A DNA stretch of 64,000 bases, from assembly GCF_018294505.1 (NCBI RefSeq), contig NC_057812.1, positions 56,877,878 through 56,941,877 of the forward strand, read 5' to 3'. Below, piece after piece: positions 46,801 to 58,372 of this stretch (the first letter of the stretch is position 1; each line of letters opens with the position of its first letter). The translations under genes were made by a program, and so were the position numbers. The notes beneath the pieces were generated by a model that saw only the letters and a list, made by a program, of their open reading frames with translations, was not told the origin of the DNA and made no database searches. This stretch comes from Triticum aestivum. Lineage: Eukaryota > Streptophyta > Magnoliopsida > Poales > Poaceae.

Positions 46801-47764
46801 AAATGACAAATCGGTGATATTGGGTTCATTAACACAAATATCATAGGTGCAACTCGGGTTAAATTTCATGCCGCAGATACCGAGGCCAACTTGCTACGAT
46901 CGTTGGTAATAAATGAAAACAAAGATATAATACTCTTTCCTTACAACTTCAAGTGAGTGTTACTGTCTTGTGTGTATTCGGTTTCCCTTATATATTAGTC
47001 AAGGTTATAGTAATGTAATTGATGAGTTATGCATGCGTGTGCAGTTTCCACTATATTCTCCTAGAGATTAAGCTTGAGCAGGGACTAGTAACCGTCTTAG
47101 ACTCAAGACGAAAAGATCCCCAGGACTATGCGGACATGACTCAAATGCTCGAGAAGTAAGTTAAATCGATCATTATCCACCATATCAGCAACTTTGTTCG
47201 TTTCCTGATATATCAAGTAATCGTTTTCTTTGTCTGGCAGGGTTTGGAAAAAAATCACCAAAAAAGCTTCGGGACTTCCGAAGAAGCTGCAATTTAGACA
47301 CCCGAAAGTAAGTACTATAGTAGTATGTTCCGCGCATCTCCTATTGATTCAAGCGCTAGTTTCATCAATACCATTTGGCATTCTTGCTTATCAGTTTGAT
47401 TGACCTCTATTTCTTGTAAAGTGGTTGTGGCATGAACAAGGGAATGATTTATGTGGATACTACGTTTGCGAGTCCATCCGCCACACGACCTGTGAGCGGG
47501 GCTACTCTGACGAACAATATGAAGTGCGTAAATAACAACATTCACAATTTTATTTTATTACTATCATTTGTGTTGAGTTTCATTCATATATTGACCCCCT
47601 TCTTCAAATTAGATGTTTCGGAAGCGGGATGAACTCCTAGCACCAGCTCGCATGCGAGCAATTCAAGAGGAATTGGCGGCATTCTTTTTCTTGACCACGT
47701 GATTCCTGAAGACGGAGAATACTGGTGGACCATGAGTCCGTATGTTAGGAGATTATATTTGTAA
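43893..47764 (+). pseudogene. Second CACTA gene: Ptta/En/Spm-type protein with C-terminal Ulp1-like (C48) protease domain, multiply broken
   Basis: Inferred exons are 43893-44141, 44239-46687, 46779-46952, 47045-47155, 47241-47307, 47422-47523 and 47613-47764. Exon 1 has repeated DLMPVQEGDR-like units. Exon 2 holds the conserved plant transposon domain (WLKPATEDPEVSYVNDMQKN, LFRRWKK, TGSGGYLVARPKWA, WPDRCRTWFFGAGGTLDPVS, NPEHPGRTRG) and a proline-rich linker. Later exons form a Ulp1-like fold: FHYILLEI (His), VLDS (Asp), EQGNDLCGYYVC (Gln and Cys). Lesions are in-frame stops at 44272, 44620, 44995, 45478, 45808 and 46804, frameshifts near 46550 and 47680, and an AT in place of GT at the exon 2 donor (46688). 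C48 enzymes cleave SUMO-like tails; the role in transposition is unknown. Confidence 0.8.
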
Positions 47765-47939
47765 GAGATAATTATTGTATATATGTAGCCGGTAGTGTCG
47801 GATAGATATACGAGAACTTGTTATTCGACCAACCGGGACTAAAGGGACAGGGCATTAGTACCGACCTTTTAGTCCCGGTTCAGGAACCGGGACAAAAGGC
47901 CCTTACGAACCGGGACAACAGGCCCTTTTTCTACTAGTG
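47765..47939. repeat. Right subterminal region of the CACTA element
   Basis: AACCGGGACTAAAGGGACAG, TTTTAGTCCCGGTT and two further AACCGGGAC words lie between 47827 and 47915, and the terminal inverted repeat ends at 47939. Confidence 0.85.
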
Positions 47940-47942
47940 AGA

Positions 47943-47964
47943 TTGGAAGTTTTCTCGAAAAAAA
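47943..47964 (+). mobile_element. 3' end of retroposon copy B
   Basis: TTGGAAGTTTTCTCG followed by A residues completes the retroposon cut by the CACTA. The second 25-bp target duplication follows at 47965-47989. Confidence 0.88.
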
Positions 47965-47989
47965 AGGCTCTAAAAGAAATAATGCACAT

Positions 47990-50179
47990 AGGAGAGGCAT
48001 GAATTGTGTTAGTCATGCTCTTGCGTAAATGGAGAGGGCACCTAGCACAGCCGTCTGGCTGCGTCATGCCCCTGAGGAGATTAAATGTTTGCGTTCGCCG
48101 GACTGTAGACTGTAACACTCCTGGTTGACAATTGAAGGTTGAACGCTGCTACACAGACGACAAACATTGGACGACAAACAACACCGTTCGATCCAACATC
48201 GTCCAGGGTACTGTCGTCCGTATACTAGTTTCGTTGAAGGTTTTTATTGGCAAAAAAGGGGCCCTAAATGCACACCAAGAAGCACACAGGCATGTTAAAA
48301 GCTTGAGGGGCTGTAACTGTGTAGAGTTTAATATGCCCGCTGTTGGATGCAAAATTAAACGTCGCTGCCTTGGCATTCCGGGTGAGGGGATCCCGATCCG
48401 TGCTGGCGCGGTACTGCGGTTGCTGGCGCCTTGATGGCGATGCGTGGAGGAGGGAGCAGGGGACACTGTGGCCGACGGCAACGCACCGCGAACTGTACGT
48501 ATGTACGTGGGTGCATCATGGACGCGCACACGACACACGCTGACACGCACCACACCAGCGTCGCGACTCGCGAGAGACCATGACGCACATCGCCGCATCA
48601 TCGATGCGTGAAGCCCCGAAGCAGCCCGGCGGCAGCCGTGCCTGCCGGTGGCCATGCCGTTGCCACCGCGCGCCCCAGCACAGCAGCAATGGATGGAGAG
48701 GAGAGGGCGGCCGCCCGCCCGATCCGATCCGATCGTACTACGAGCCGGGGCTTCCAGCAGGATGGGGCGTCCTTCATCCTTCAATGATGATGAATTGATG
48801 ATACGTGCGTACGTTGATGCCCACCACTGTGCGTCCCCATGCCGCCGGGCACTGGTCACCCATAAAACCCTCCCGCATCGCCATCGCCATCGATTCCACC
48901 ATAAACTCCTCCATCGTCCCAGTAGGCCAGCACGCTCCGTCATCAAGGGGGTTCCTTCCACCGGCAGGCCCACTGGGCGGCACGGCACGGCGGCTATCGC
49001 GCCCGGCCGTCGTGATGGGTCATGGGCGCGCGCCGTGCGGTCAAGGTCGGGGTCGGGTTTGGGTTTGTTGCTGGCATGGCATGGCACGACGGGCGGGCGG
49101 GCGGGTTTGAGCAGTTGGTTGATCGGTTGGTCTGCGCCGTGACCTGCGTACCTAACGCCAGCTGTTACTATCATCCCCAACACATCTCTTCGCTTGCTGC
49201 TGATGATTCCATAAAGAAAAAAGAAAAAAGAACCTACCAAGCACGCAGCCTTCACGTCTCCACCTCCTAGTCACGCACACAGACCACAGCCCGTAGCTGT
49301 GGCCGTGCCTTCTTGTTCACCAACCAAAGCAGCATCTCGACCTAACGCCAGGCAGGAGACAATCTTCCGGTAATTCACAGCGCCAGCTGCACGCGTCAGA
49401 CAACTCCAACACTAGCCCCACAAGAAAGGGCCCGTCTCCTCGCAGCAACGACCACAAAACAGCTAGGGTCAATGTGACAGAGTAAGGTCATCTGGCACAT
49501 GATAAGGAGCACAGTAAAAGCGCAGACTAAAATCAGCTGGAAGAGAGAACTATCAAGCATAAGGGGTTATCACATGACACCAGTAACGCATGTGTTTCCA
49601 AGGAAGGAAACGCAGGAGAGCTGCGATTCGATTCGATTCAACCAACAAGAGAAGAGAAGAGAAGAGGGGGGTACTAGGTAGGAATGTACAAATCATCAGG
49701 CTGTTACAAGGGATAGGATTTCGCCTCCACACACACATCTGGGCTAACTTAGTACACAAATTATTTATCCATTCCGCTCCGCGTCCAAACACATGTCAAA
49801 AACACAAACAATCCCAGCCAACGCCGCTGCATTCTTCCTTCTTCACCAATCAGCTCAAATCACTATCACCACACACAAGCCCCTGCCTTGTCCCATAATC
49901 CAAATTCCACCCTTCTCTGTCCTCCAAATTACTTCAGTATCACCAGTCAAGCTCCCCATTCCTCCAAAGCCTGTCAAATCCGACCAATTCCTCCGAAAAC
50001 AGTTTGAACAAGCTCTATCTCTCCATCACAATGTGTGTGTAGCATAAGATGCAGCAGGCTGGGCTATGCGGCTTATCCCCGGCACAAAATAATTCCTTCA
50101 ATCAACCATTTATCCCCGGCAAGATTAGAATTTGCATCCCATAAGAACCCATGCTTGCCGTATTTAACATTCGAAGCGG
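47990..50179. other. Intergenic region and FATB 3' side
   Basis: 48500-49150 is GC-rich and gives a 368-codon minus-strand frame (48149-49255) with low-complexity composition and no domain, so I do not call it a gene. 49640-50179 adjoins the FATB stop codon and presumably holds its 3' UTR. Confidence 0.45.
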
Positions 50180-53100
50180 TTATGCACTCTCAACCGGGAA
50201 CAGCCCAAGGTTTCCTTCGCCATGCGGTCGCTTTGGCCGCCAAGTTGTATGAGCCTTAACAACATCAGCTCCAGACTCCAGCTGGAGCAGATGGTCGCAC
50301 TGGATGGCAGAGTCTGGGCTGCCATCCGCACATTCACCTGAAACGTTGGTAAGTGACTGCAGCACACTGTCACGGCAACACTCCTTCCTGTAATCCAGTG
50401 TCATGCTTGCAAGCTCATGCTTCTCCAGTATTGAAATAGGAGCACTCTGAAATGGGAATAAATAAAGCTCAGGAATCTTAAGCAGTCTGATGATGATTGG
50501 GAATGAGAATAATCATGTCTACTTTATGAAACACCAGACCTGATGCTCCACAATAATAGATGCATGAAACTTCTGGTGGTACCACCAGAGTTCATGTATT
50601 AGGCAGAAAAGTAGCCAGACCATTTTGACCAAACACAAGAGAATAGGGAAAATAAATTACCTCAAGGATCCACCCAATATACTTCACATTGTTCACATGT
50701 TGGTTCACGTCAAGGTCACCCCACTTGGGCTGTTGATGAAGGAGTTCCCATAAGAAATAGAAATATTATGGATGACAGAGACACCAAACTGAGTGATGGG
50801 AATTAAGAATATGTAACTGACTTACAGTAAGCCCCTTCCTTATGAACTGCTTGTTGGCAGGGTCCACAACTTTGTTCCTTGGCTTAGCCAACTTTTCACC
50901 CTGCTCCTCTGTTATGGCTGAACGGTCGTTAAAGTGCGGGCCTATTTCACCTCTAACTTCATCTGGCATTTTTGAAAGTCTTCTAGTGGTCTTATTCATC
51001 ATAACCCAAACACTGGAAACAAGTGTCAAATGGGAAGCACAATTAACAGACGAAAAAGATGCTACAAACAGCATGAATCAAAACGCAAACACATGTAATC
51101 CAAACCTTGTAGCTTTCAAGATTGTTCTGCCCGAATTGTAGTCGCGGATATGCCAATCTCGACGCATTCCATTTTTTCCAGCAGAAGCTACCCATGTGTC
51201 AACTTGGACCATATCTTCCCTAAAATTTAGCACATGAAAATTATACTAGGTCATTTTTCAGCCTATAAATCAGCGAGTAAAGCTACAGAACAACTAGAAA
51301 ACTACAAACTGAAATTGCTTTTCCTTTTCTGCAAACTTAAGATTCAACCTTTTATCAATTCAACAAATGACCGTTGCTGACATCAAAGGAAAACTGTAGT
51401 ATCAGGTACACAGGCTAATAGAAGTATTTAAGAAAAACTATGCCAATCTAGATCAGGAGTTTCTTCTTTTGGCAGCCCACGGTACTAATTGCATACGAAG
51501 AAGTCATTTAATCCAGCAATAAAGGCAACTTTCTGATCTCCTGAGGCCCGACCTCTTTTAATACGAATAACAAAGGACAAATGGGCCAGCACCACTTAAT
51601 TTAGTAGCTTCGAGCATTTAATACGTGGTCTTATCAATCAAACTAGATACCTCTACCTTGCATACATAGACACAAGAAAAAGATGATCGTTTATTCATCA
51701 AAAAACAAAATCTACGTCTGTTACACTCAAGTGGAACAATCGATTTAAGGTGTTCCACGCGTGAAACAAATTCTGTGAGCAGAACTTCTGATTGCTAAAA
51801 GAAGCATTCTAAATTCTAGCAAAAGCGAAGCAACAATCTAACACATCTGTGTAGAACAACATAATCAGAAACATAGATGGGGGAGTTTTTCATGTAGGAT
51901 GATAAACAGTGCACATGAGCTTCTGATTGGTAAACAATCATTATAAATTCTAGCAGGAACTAAGCCTGCACTGCTGACATTATTTTTCATATTCTTCCCA
52001 TGGCATACATAAATAGTCCTTAACTTGTATTGCCATTCCATAAATCGTCACTGTTTTAGCAATTGATGTGGTAGATAAGACCACAAAGTTGAGCAAAACT
52101 AGGACATGATGTATTGTTTGTACTAAAAAAGTGGGCTTAGAGCATGTTTGAGTGGTGCATAATCTCTCCAAATATATTACGTGTACTTAACTATAGATTT
52201 CTCATAGTATGACGTAAGGCCAACTTAGTTGTGATAAGGAACTTTTAATGGTTAATATGACAACCAATGGAAGTTCATATTGACAAACTCAAAAGGCAAT
52301 TTGTACAATGTTATGATGCTAAATAGGAAAGAAACAAGACTAACTCCAGTTTAGCTACTTAAAACTACATTCTGAGATTAAGATAAAATAAGATGCAATA
52401 TACAAGTATGACTTCAAAATGTGTACCAAAAAACATGACAAAAAAAAAACACTACTCCAGTGAAAGGGTGCACATCCATAAAGAATGCACATGAATAATT
52501 CAAGCTATGAATTTGACTGGAAGTCGGAAAGTGAGAAAAAGAGAGGGGATTTGCCAGGAAAATGACATCAACAATTATGGCTTGCAGAAAGTACCATGAG
52601 GGATAATGCTCTACAAGAAGCTGAATTTTGCTGACAACCCAGATCAAGTTCCGTTTACTCATCTCTGGCGTAGCGCCAAAACCATCTCCAAGGAGACCAG
52701 CAGTTTTCACATGATTAAGAGCTGTTTCCTGCCAAAAATCGAATTGTTTTAGAAGACTGGTGTGAACTGATGGCATCAATAATGAAACAAGAAAAAAATG
52801 GAAGTAATAAAAAATGAAAGCTGTTTCCTGTCATTGTCTCACCTGTAAATGATTCATTAACGTCTCTATAGAAGCTGTACGATCTGCACCAATCTCGTAG
52901 GACCTAATCAAGAAGTTCTGCCTAAACACCAGCCCATCCTGGATTATTCTACCAAAGCCAAATGTGTCAACAAGCATGTCAGGTCTCTTGGGCTTCCAAT
53001 CAAGCATCGTCCACTGCTTCTCCGCGGCCAGGAAGATGGTCGTGACAGCTGCAAGAAGCATGCTCCAGTCGGGCAGTTGGTTATAGAAGGTCTTTGAGGA

Positions 53101-53355
53101 AGTGTAAGGCACTGTATCCTCCTTGTCTGAGCCTGTAGTCTTGAGGTTAACCTTAGAGCCATTAACCTTGGGAAGTGCTTGGGCCCGAGCCTTGACTTGC
53201 ATGGACGCGGGCGGCGTGTTTGGCTTTGCAACCATCCCACGGACACTCAAAGTCTCAGGTAATTCACCAGACATGTTCTTGGAGCCTCTAGCCAACGCAG
53301 CCGGGGTAGACCCCGGCGTGGGGAAGAACCCCGAGGCGGCAACAGACCCCGCCAT
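50180..53355 (-). CDS. FATB: Plastid acyl-ACP thioesterase FATB
   Basis: Minus-strand exons 52843-53355, 52595-52728, 51106-51219, 50826-51012, 50661-50729 and 50180-50446 join in frame to 427 residues, the usual FATB length. The N-terminus (MAGSVAASGFFPTPGSTPAAL) is a Ser/Ala-rich chloroplast transit peptide. A hydrophobic anchor (LPDWSMLLAAVTTIFLAAEK) follows, then the double hotdog core: IIQDGLVFRQNFLIRSYEIG, ETALNHVKTAGLLGDGFGAT, GKNGMRRDWHIRDYNSGRTI, WGDLDVNQHVNNVKYIGWIL and MTLDYRKECCRDSVLQSLT. The catalytic Asp/Asn/His (DVNQHVNN) and Glu/Cys (RKEC) residues are present. FATB hydrolyses mainly palmitoyl-ACP in the stroma and so releases saturated fatty acids for export. No lesion is seen. 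The ATG at 53355 fits the transit peptide. Confidence 0.96.
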
Positions 53356-53401
53356 GACACAGCCGTACTACAGCTTCAGGAACCAAGATTGCGCTCCAAC
53401 C

Positions 53402-54293
53402 TGAAGGAAGAACGAACAAAAGGATGAGCAACAGGATTTATACATACCCATAATAGCTACGCCTAATTTCCCTCGTGGAAGAGAAGAGAAGGGAAACGGA
53501 ATAAAATGTGACAGAACAACAACATTCACGAATAACAAAAGATTCCATGTAAAATTGAGATGAGCCACCCGATCCCGCTGCCCCTCGTTTGGGGAAAAAG
53601 ATAGGGAGCCTTAAATTTGCCCCACTCGAAGCAATTTTCCCAAACCTCCAACGACCAGACCCCGGAGTCGTTGTTGACATCCAAACATCCTTCACTATTG
53701 GGGCCGTGTTTGCAACCGAATTTACCATAACATAATAGTCGCAAAATAAATGCCCCCTTCTCCTTGAAGCGACGGGAACCGTCCCGGCCGCTCGAGCCGT
53801 ATCCATCCGTGCGTCCCACACAAAACAAATCTGAAAACAGTACCGAATTGCCCCCCGAATCCAACGCTGCCCGCACGAACCCTATCGCAGGAACCGAGGC
53901 GGAACGGGCCAAAACCGCGTTGTCGCATCGGGAAAAAAAATTCGCCCACCGCAAGGGGATGACGAGGATGCAGTCCTCCAGATCTGCCGCGCGGGGCCAA
54001 AATGCGGAGCCCGGAAACCCCGCGACGAACGAACGAACGAATCGGACCGCCGCCAGATCGCCGCAGGGGAAGGAGAAGGAGGGGGAGGGGGAGGGGGAGG
54101 GAGTCACCGCGCGCGCTGCCGCCTCCGCGGGAGGGACGAGGCCGGACCTGACCCAGACCCGCCGGCGGCTCCGCTGGGCTCCTCTGGCCGCGCCGGGAGA
54201 GGCGAGGTTGGTGGCGCCGCGCAGGGAGAGGGGACGGGGGAGGGGGGCGCGAGGGTGGTGGGGGATTCGTGTGGTCTCCGCTGCTTCCTCTAC
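53402..54293 (-). other. Probable intron in the FATB 5' UTR
   Basis: On the minus strand a TTCCTTCAG acceptor lies 47 bases before the ATG, and a GAG|GTAGAG donor is possible at 54292-54293. The leader would then be a short first exon after the TATA box. Several open frames here (for example 53764-54837) are chance products of GC-rich DNA. The donor choice is uncertain. Confidence 0.5.
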
Positions 54294-54465
54294 CTCGCCA
54301 CCTCACACACCACGAGAAGGAGAGAGAAAAGAAAAGAGAAGGGATAGCGAGCGCGAGATGAGTTTTTTCCTCTCTCTCTTCTCTTCTCTCTTTGTTGGCG
54401 GCCACGACGGGAGGGGAGGGGAGGAAGCAGAGCCGTTAGCGCCCCCGTCCCGTCCCGGGCCGCCG

Positions 54466-54473
54466 TATAAATA
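54466..54473 (-). promoter_or_regulatory. TATA box of FATB
   Basis: TATTTATA on the minus strand stands in GC-rich DNA about 1.1 kb before the ATG. This fits a transcription start near 54435 and a leader intron. Confidence 0.6.
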
Positions 54474-54859
54474 CGCGGCCCCGCGTACGGCTGGCACGGG
54501 GCCCGTATGCCCTGCGCTGGCGCCGCGAAAAGACGCGCGTGCCCCTCGGTGCGGTCCGACCCGCAGCGGTGGGGCCCCGGGCCGCGCCCTTTTTCTCCTT
54601 CTCGTAGCTGTCCGATGCTTCCTGCACCGCACGAGTCTCCAATCAGCACGCGAACGGAACGGAAACGGTGGGTTGAGAAAGCAAGCCTTCTCCCGGGACT
54701 ACCTCGACAGCTCACGGGACCGAGAAGAGGCCGTCGCAAATCGCGACGCTGCGAAAATTATGTACCTATATATACTATATGATTTAGAGCAGGCCACAAC
54801 AAATCAAATAATTGTACGTACACTAGTATATATATAGTTATTAAAAATCTGCTTAATAG

Positions 54860-57076
54860 TGCTATTATTGCCTTGCTTCCAAAGCACCAGGGTGCTGTTA
54901 GGCCTCAAGATTTTAGGCCCATTAGCCTAATCCACTTCTTCGCAAAATTAATTGCCAAGATGATGGCTGCCAGACTACAACCATGGATGATCAAGCTAAC
55001 CTCCCCATGTCAGAATGCATTCATTAAAGGGCGAAGCATACATGATAATTTTGTCTATGTTCAGGCAATGGCTAAGACCCTAAGGCAGAAAAAAAATCCC
55101 CTCTGTTATGCTTAAGTTGGATATATCCAAAGCCTTTGATTCAGTTTCATGGGAGTTTCTGCTTAAGCTACTGCAAGGTCAGGGCTTTGGGCCGAAGTGG
55201 AGAGGATGGATATGAGCCCTCTTTTTCTCTGCTTCCACAAGAATATTAGTCAACTCCAAATGCACTCAACAAATCCTCCATCGTAAGGGCCTCAGGCAAG
55301 GAGATCCCCTCTCCCCGCTGCTCTTTGTGCTTGTGGTGGACTGCCTTGGAAGGTTGATGGACAAAGCACAAAGGAACAACATCCTATCCCCTCTGGGTAA
55401 CCAACTTGTTAAACACCGTGCATCTATTTACGCAGACGATGTCATCATTTTCCTCAAGCCTGAGATGCATGATTTTGGGGTTGTAACTGAAGTGCTGAAG
55501 ATTTTTGGTGAAGCAACCGGTCTCATCACTAACCTGGCTAAAAGCAAGATCCTTCCTATTCGGTGCGACGGCCTTGACCTTACTCCCCTGCAGCTGGCTC
55601 TTGGATGCCAGCTGGCTAGCTTCCCCTGCACTTACCTTGGGATGCCTCTATCTGATAGGCGGTTGAAGCTCGTTGACTTCCAAGACCTGCTTGACAAGTT
55701 AATTAAGAAGATTGCGGGTTGGAAGGCTAGGTGGATCTCCTCCACTGGAAGAATGGTACTCGTGAGGTTTGTACTTTCGGCAATGCCAATTTTCATGCTT
55801 CTGGCTGTTCATCAACCGAAATGGGTCATCAAGCAAATCGATAAGCTACGTCGTGCTTTTTTATGGTCTGGCTCTGATGCTGTCTGCGGTGGCAAGTGCC
55901 TTGTCCGCTGGACCCAGGTGTGCTCACCCATCTCTGTAGGCGGGCTTGGCATCCATGACCTTCAAGCTCAGGGGCGGGCGCTTAAAGTACGCTGGCTTTG
56001 GCAAAGCATCACAGATCCGGATAAACCATGGCAAGGTCTGCAGCTCCCTGTTGACAAGCACGTTAAGGCTCTTTTCATTGCTTGTACCTCCATCAAAATT
56101 GGTAGTGGTATTAAGATATCCTTTTGGCACGATCACTGGCTCAACGGTGAGATTCCAGCTGTTTCGTTTCCTAACCTTTTCAAGCATAGCAAGAACAGAA
56201 GAATATCGTTGGCTGAAGGACTCACCAATAGAAAATGGGTCACTCTTCTCAAGCGCAACCCCGGCACCGAGGTGTTGCGCGAATACATTGACTTCTGGCA
56301 CAGATCCAGTGTGGTCACTTTGTCCAACCTGGAGGATGAGTTCATTTGGAAATGGTCAGCGGATGGAAGATATAATGCTAAGTCAGCTTACCTATGTCAA
56401 TTCTGGGGCAAGATTGATTCTCCTCTTCCTGAGATCATTTGGCATATCAAGGTTCCACCAAGAATAAGATTTTTCAGTTGGCTCTTTGTACAGGGCAAAT
56501 GTTTGACTGCGGACAACCTTGCGAAGCGAGGTTGGCCTCACAACCCGATCTGTCAATTATGCCACTTAGGGTGGGAGGATGGTCTGCACCTTGTATCTAG
56601 CTGCCCTTTCACGGCTGGAATCTGGGGCTATTGCCTGGCGATATATAATTTTCCATTCAACCTCTTACCTATTGCTCATACTGGCTCTATATTGGACTGG
56701 TGGTTAAAGGCTCTGGATCGTACAGGCAGGAAAAAGGACCTATCATCACTTATAATGGCGGTGTCGTGGCAGGTTTGGAAAGAAAGAAACAGCCGCATAT
56801 TCAACAACAAGGCAAACCACTTCCTGAAGGTCGCTGAGAACATTATCAATGAGCTGAATTCTTGGAGAATCGCTGGATTCAAAGGAGCACAATGGACAGG
56901 CGCGAGATAATTTCCTTCTTTCTTTCTTTCTTTCTTTCTTTTTCTAGTGTACATTTGTATAGCTTTTCCTTCCCCTTTCTGGCTGTTAGCCATCCTGAAC
57001 CTTGACTTGTATTTCTTGGGGTGTTTCATCCTATCTTAATGAATGAAATCAGCACAATGCTGTTTTTCGTCAAAAA
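54860..57076 (+). pseudogene. 5'-truncated LINE: reverse transcriptase and zf-RVT domain
   Basis: The frame opens inside the reverse transcriptase (LPKHQGAVRPQDFRPISLIH, NAFIKGRSIHDNFVYVQAM). After a frameshift at an A run (55090-55097) it continues with MLKLDISKAFDSVSWEFL, a TGA at 55213, GLRQGDPLSPLLFVLVVDCL and the catalytic YADDVIIF. From 55327 it stays open for 527 codons through the thumb and the zinc-binding end (GWPHNPICQLCHLGWEDGLH). A (TTTC)n stretch and an untranslated tail ending CGTCAAAAAA at 57076 follow. Endonuclease and ORF1 are missing. 5' truncation is usual for LINE insertion. It lies divergent to FATB, 0.4 kb upstream of its TATA box. Confidence 0.9.
56912..56943. repeat. 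(TTTC)n microsatellite
   Basis: About six tandem TTTC units directly follow the LINE stop codon. Confidence 0.85.
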
Positions 57077-58372
57077 ATCTTGCTGAGTAAGGTTGACATC
57101 GTATAGTGTTTTAATTCCTTGATTATTTCTCTGTTATCTATCGGCACTCGGGCCTTCCTCCTCCTTCCAGCTCCGGCGGCTTCGATCGCGGCGACGCAAG
57201 GGGGAGGGAAGTCGGCGGCTTGTGGCTTGTGGTATATATTACATGTTCGTCATTCGATGGCCGAGATCAAAATCGAGTTATTCCATTTTCTCTCTTGCTG
57301 CTCCACTTGGTCGCCTCGCTTGATTAAGCGGATGAGCAATGCTGCAAGCTTTCGGTGCTAGACTGCCTACGGTGATTTTGGTGCGATCTGGTTTTGTTTC
57401 CTTAAACGTCGTTTATGCGAGCCCTAAATCTAGAGAATTTTGGCAATTTAGACCACCTACACGCGCCGTGTGTAGTGCTTGCCGCCATGGAGCAGGCGTT
57501 TTCCTTTTTGTTTTGCCAATTCCACTCAGATGTGGTCCTTTCTGTCATCACACTTGCTTAGGCGGTCGAAACTGCCAAAAAATCAAGCCTGGATGGGCAT
57601 TTACGCAAGCTTGTAATTTATTTGTCGGTTATCGTCTTTTAGTGTTTCATTTATTGATGATTTGCAGAAAGAATATGCCTTCTTCTTTTCTCGACGGTCC
57701 ATAAATAAAGATGATCGGACGCCCCGTGGCACATGCATTTTCTTTCTTTGTGAGGAAGAAAAGAAAGCGATCTCGGCCAAGCTAGTCTAGCCTTGTGTCG
57801 TCTACACTCCGCCGTCGACTTATTGGTCGTAGGTGATGAGGGGTGTCATCGGATCCGCATGTGTTGATCGTGTAGCTTTAGATTTTAGGCGCTAGTAGCT
57901 TAAGCTTTAGGTCATTCGACATATGGGCTTCGACGACGGTGATGGCGGCAATAAATAAAAATGCTTCGGATCCTTTCCCGAGGAGGCGATCAACTCTATG
58001 GGCGAGGATAGATTTGGAAACTAGTCTGTTCAAATGAGGATGGCGTGGGGGCGACGTCATCCTTATGGTGGACTTGTGTCCTCGGGCTCCGTTGTTGCGA
58101 TGGTGTTCGCTTTAGTGCCGGTACGGAGCTTGGGAGGTAGTCCAGGAGTGGATGCAAATTGTGGTATGCATCGACGACATCTGAAAAACGGTGGATCATG
58201 TGCTAGGTTCGCGTGTTTCATGGCTACTAGGTGTGGTTCCCTCCTCCAAAGTTTTAGTCGAGTAGGGGGTGCCAGATCAGTCTTTGGCAAGCTACTTTGG
58301 AGTAAACCTGATCATACCCTGGACCGGGCTTGAAAAATCCCGAAGTGCAAATCCTAAGCCCAAGCATGAAAG
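57077..58372. other. Spacer, no gene recognised
   Basis: Mixed-composition DNA with short frames only. 57840-58260 has retroposon-like composition (gacgacggtgatggcggcaa and similar words) but no clear match to the copies listed here. Confidence 0.4.

Larger units (their letters stand above)
26266..47939 (+). mobile_element. CACTA (En/Spm) DNA transposon, 21.7 kb, non-autonomous, with nested LTR retrotransposon
   Basis: The left end CACTAGTACAAAACAGGGC and right end GCCCTTTTTCTACTAGTG are inverted matches. The 3-bp target duplication 'aga' is at 26263-26265 and 47940-47942, as expected for CACTA. Subterminal repeats of the TTGGTCCCGGTT type occur inside both ends. It contains a deleted tnp2 gene (27534-28996), a small accessory ORF (27110-27396), a second multi-exon gene with a Ulp1-like domain (43893-47764) and several tandem arrays. 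Removing the LTR retrotransposon at 31640-43062 leaves about 10.2 kb. Both main genes are broken, so it could move only with help from a relative. Confidence 0.93.

Noticed and set aside
48149..49255. 368-codon open frame on the minus strand
   Set aside because: The translation is arginine-, serine- and histidine-rich with no recognisable domain, and overlapping long frames exist on the other strand. It fits chance openness of GC-rich DNA.
53764..54837. 357-codon plus-strand frame over the FATB leader
   Set aside because: It runs antisense through the FATB 5' UTR and promoter, is low complexity (Arg/Gly/Glu-rich) and shows no domain.
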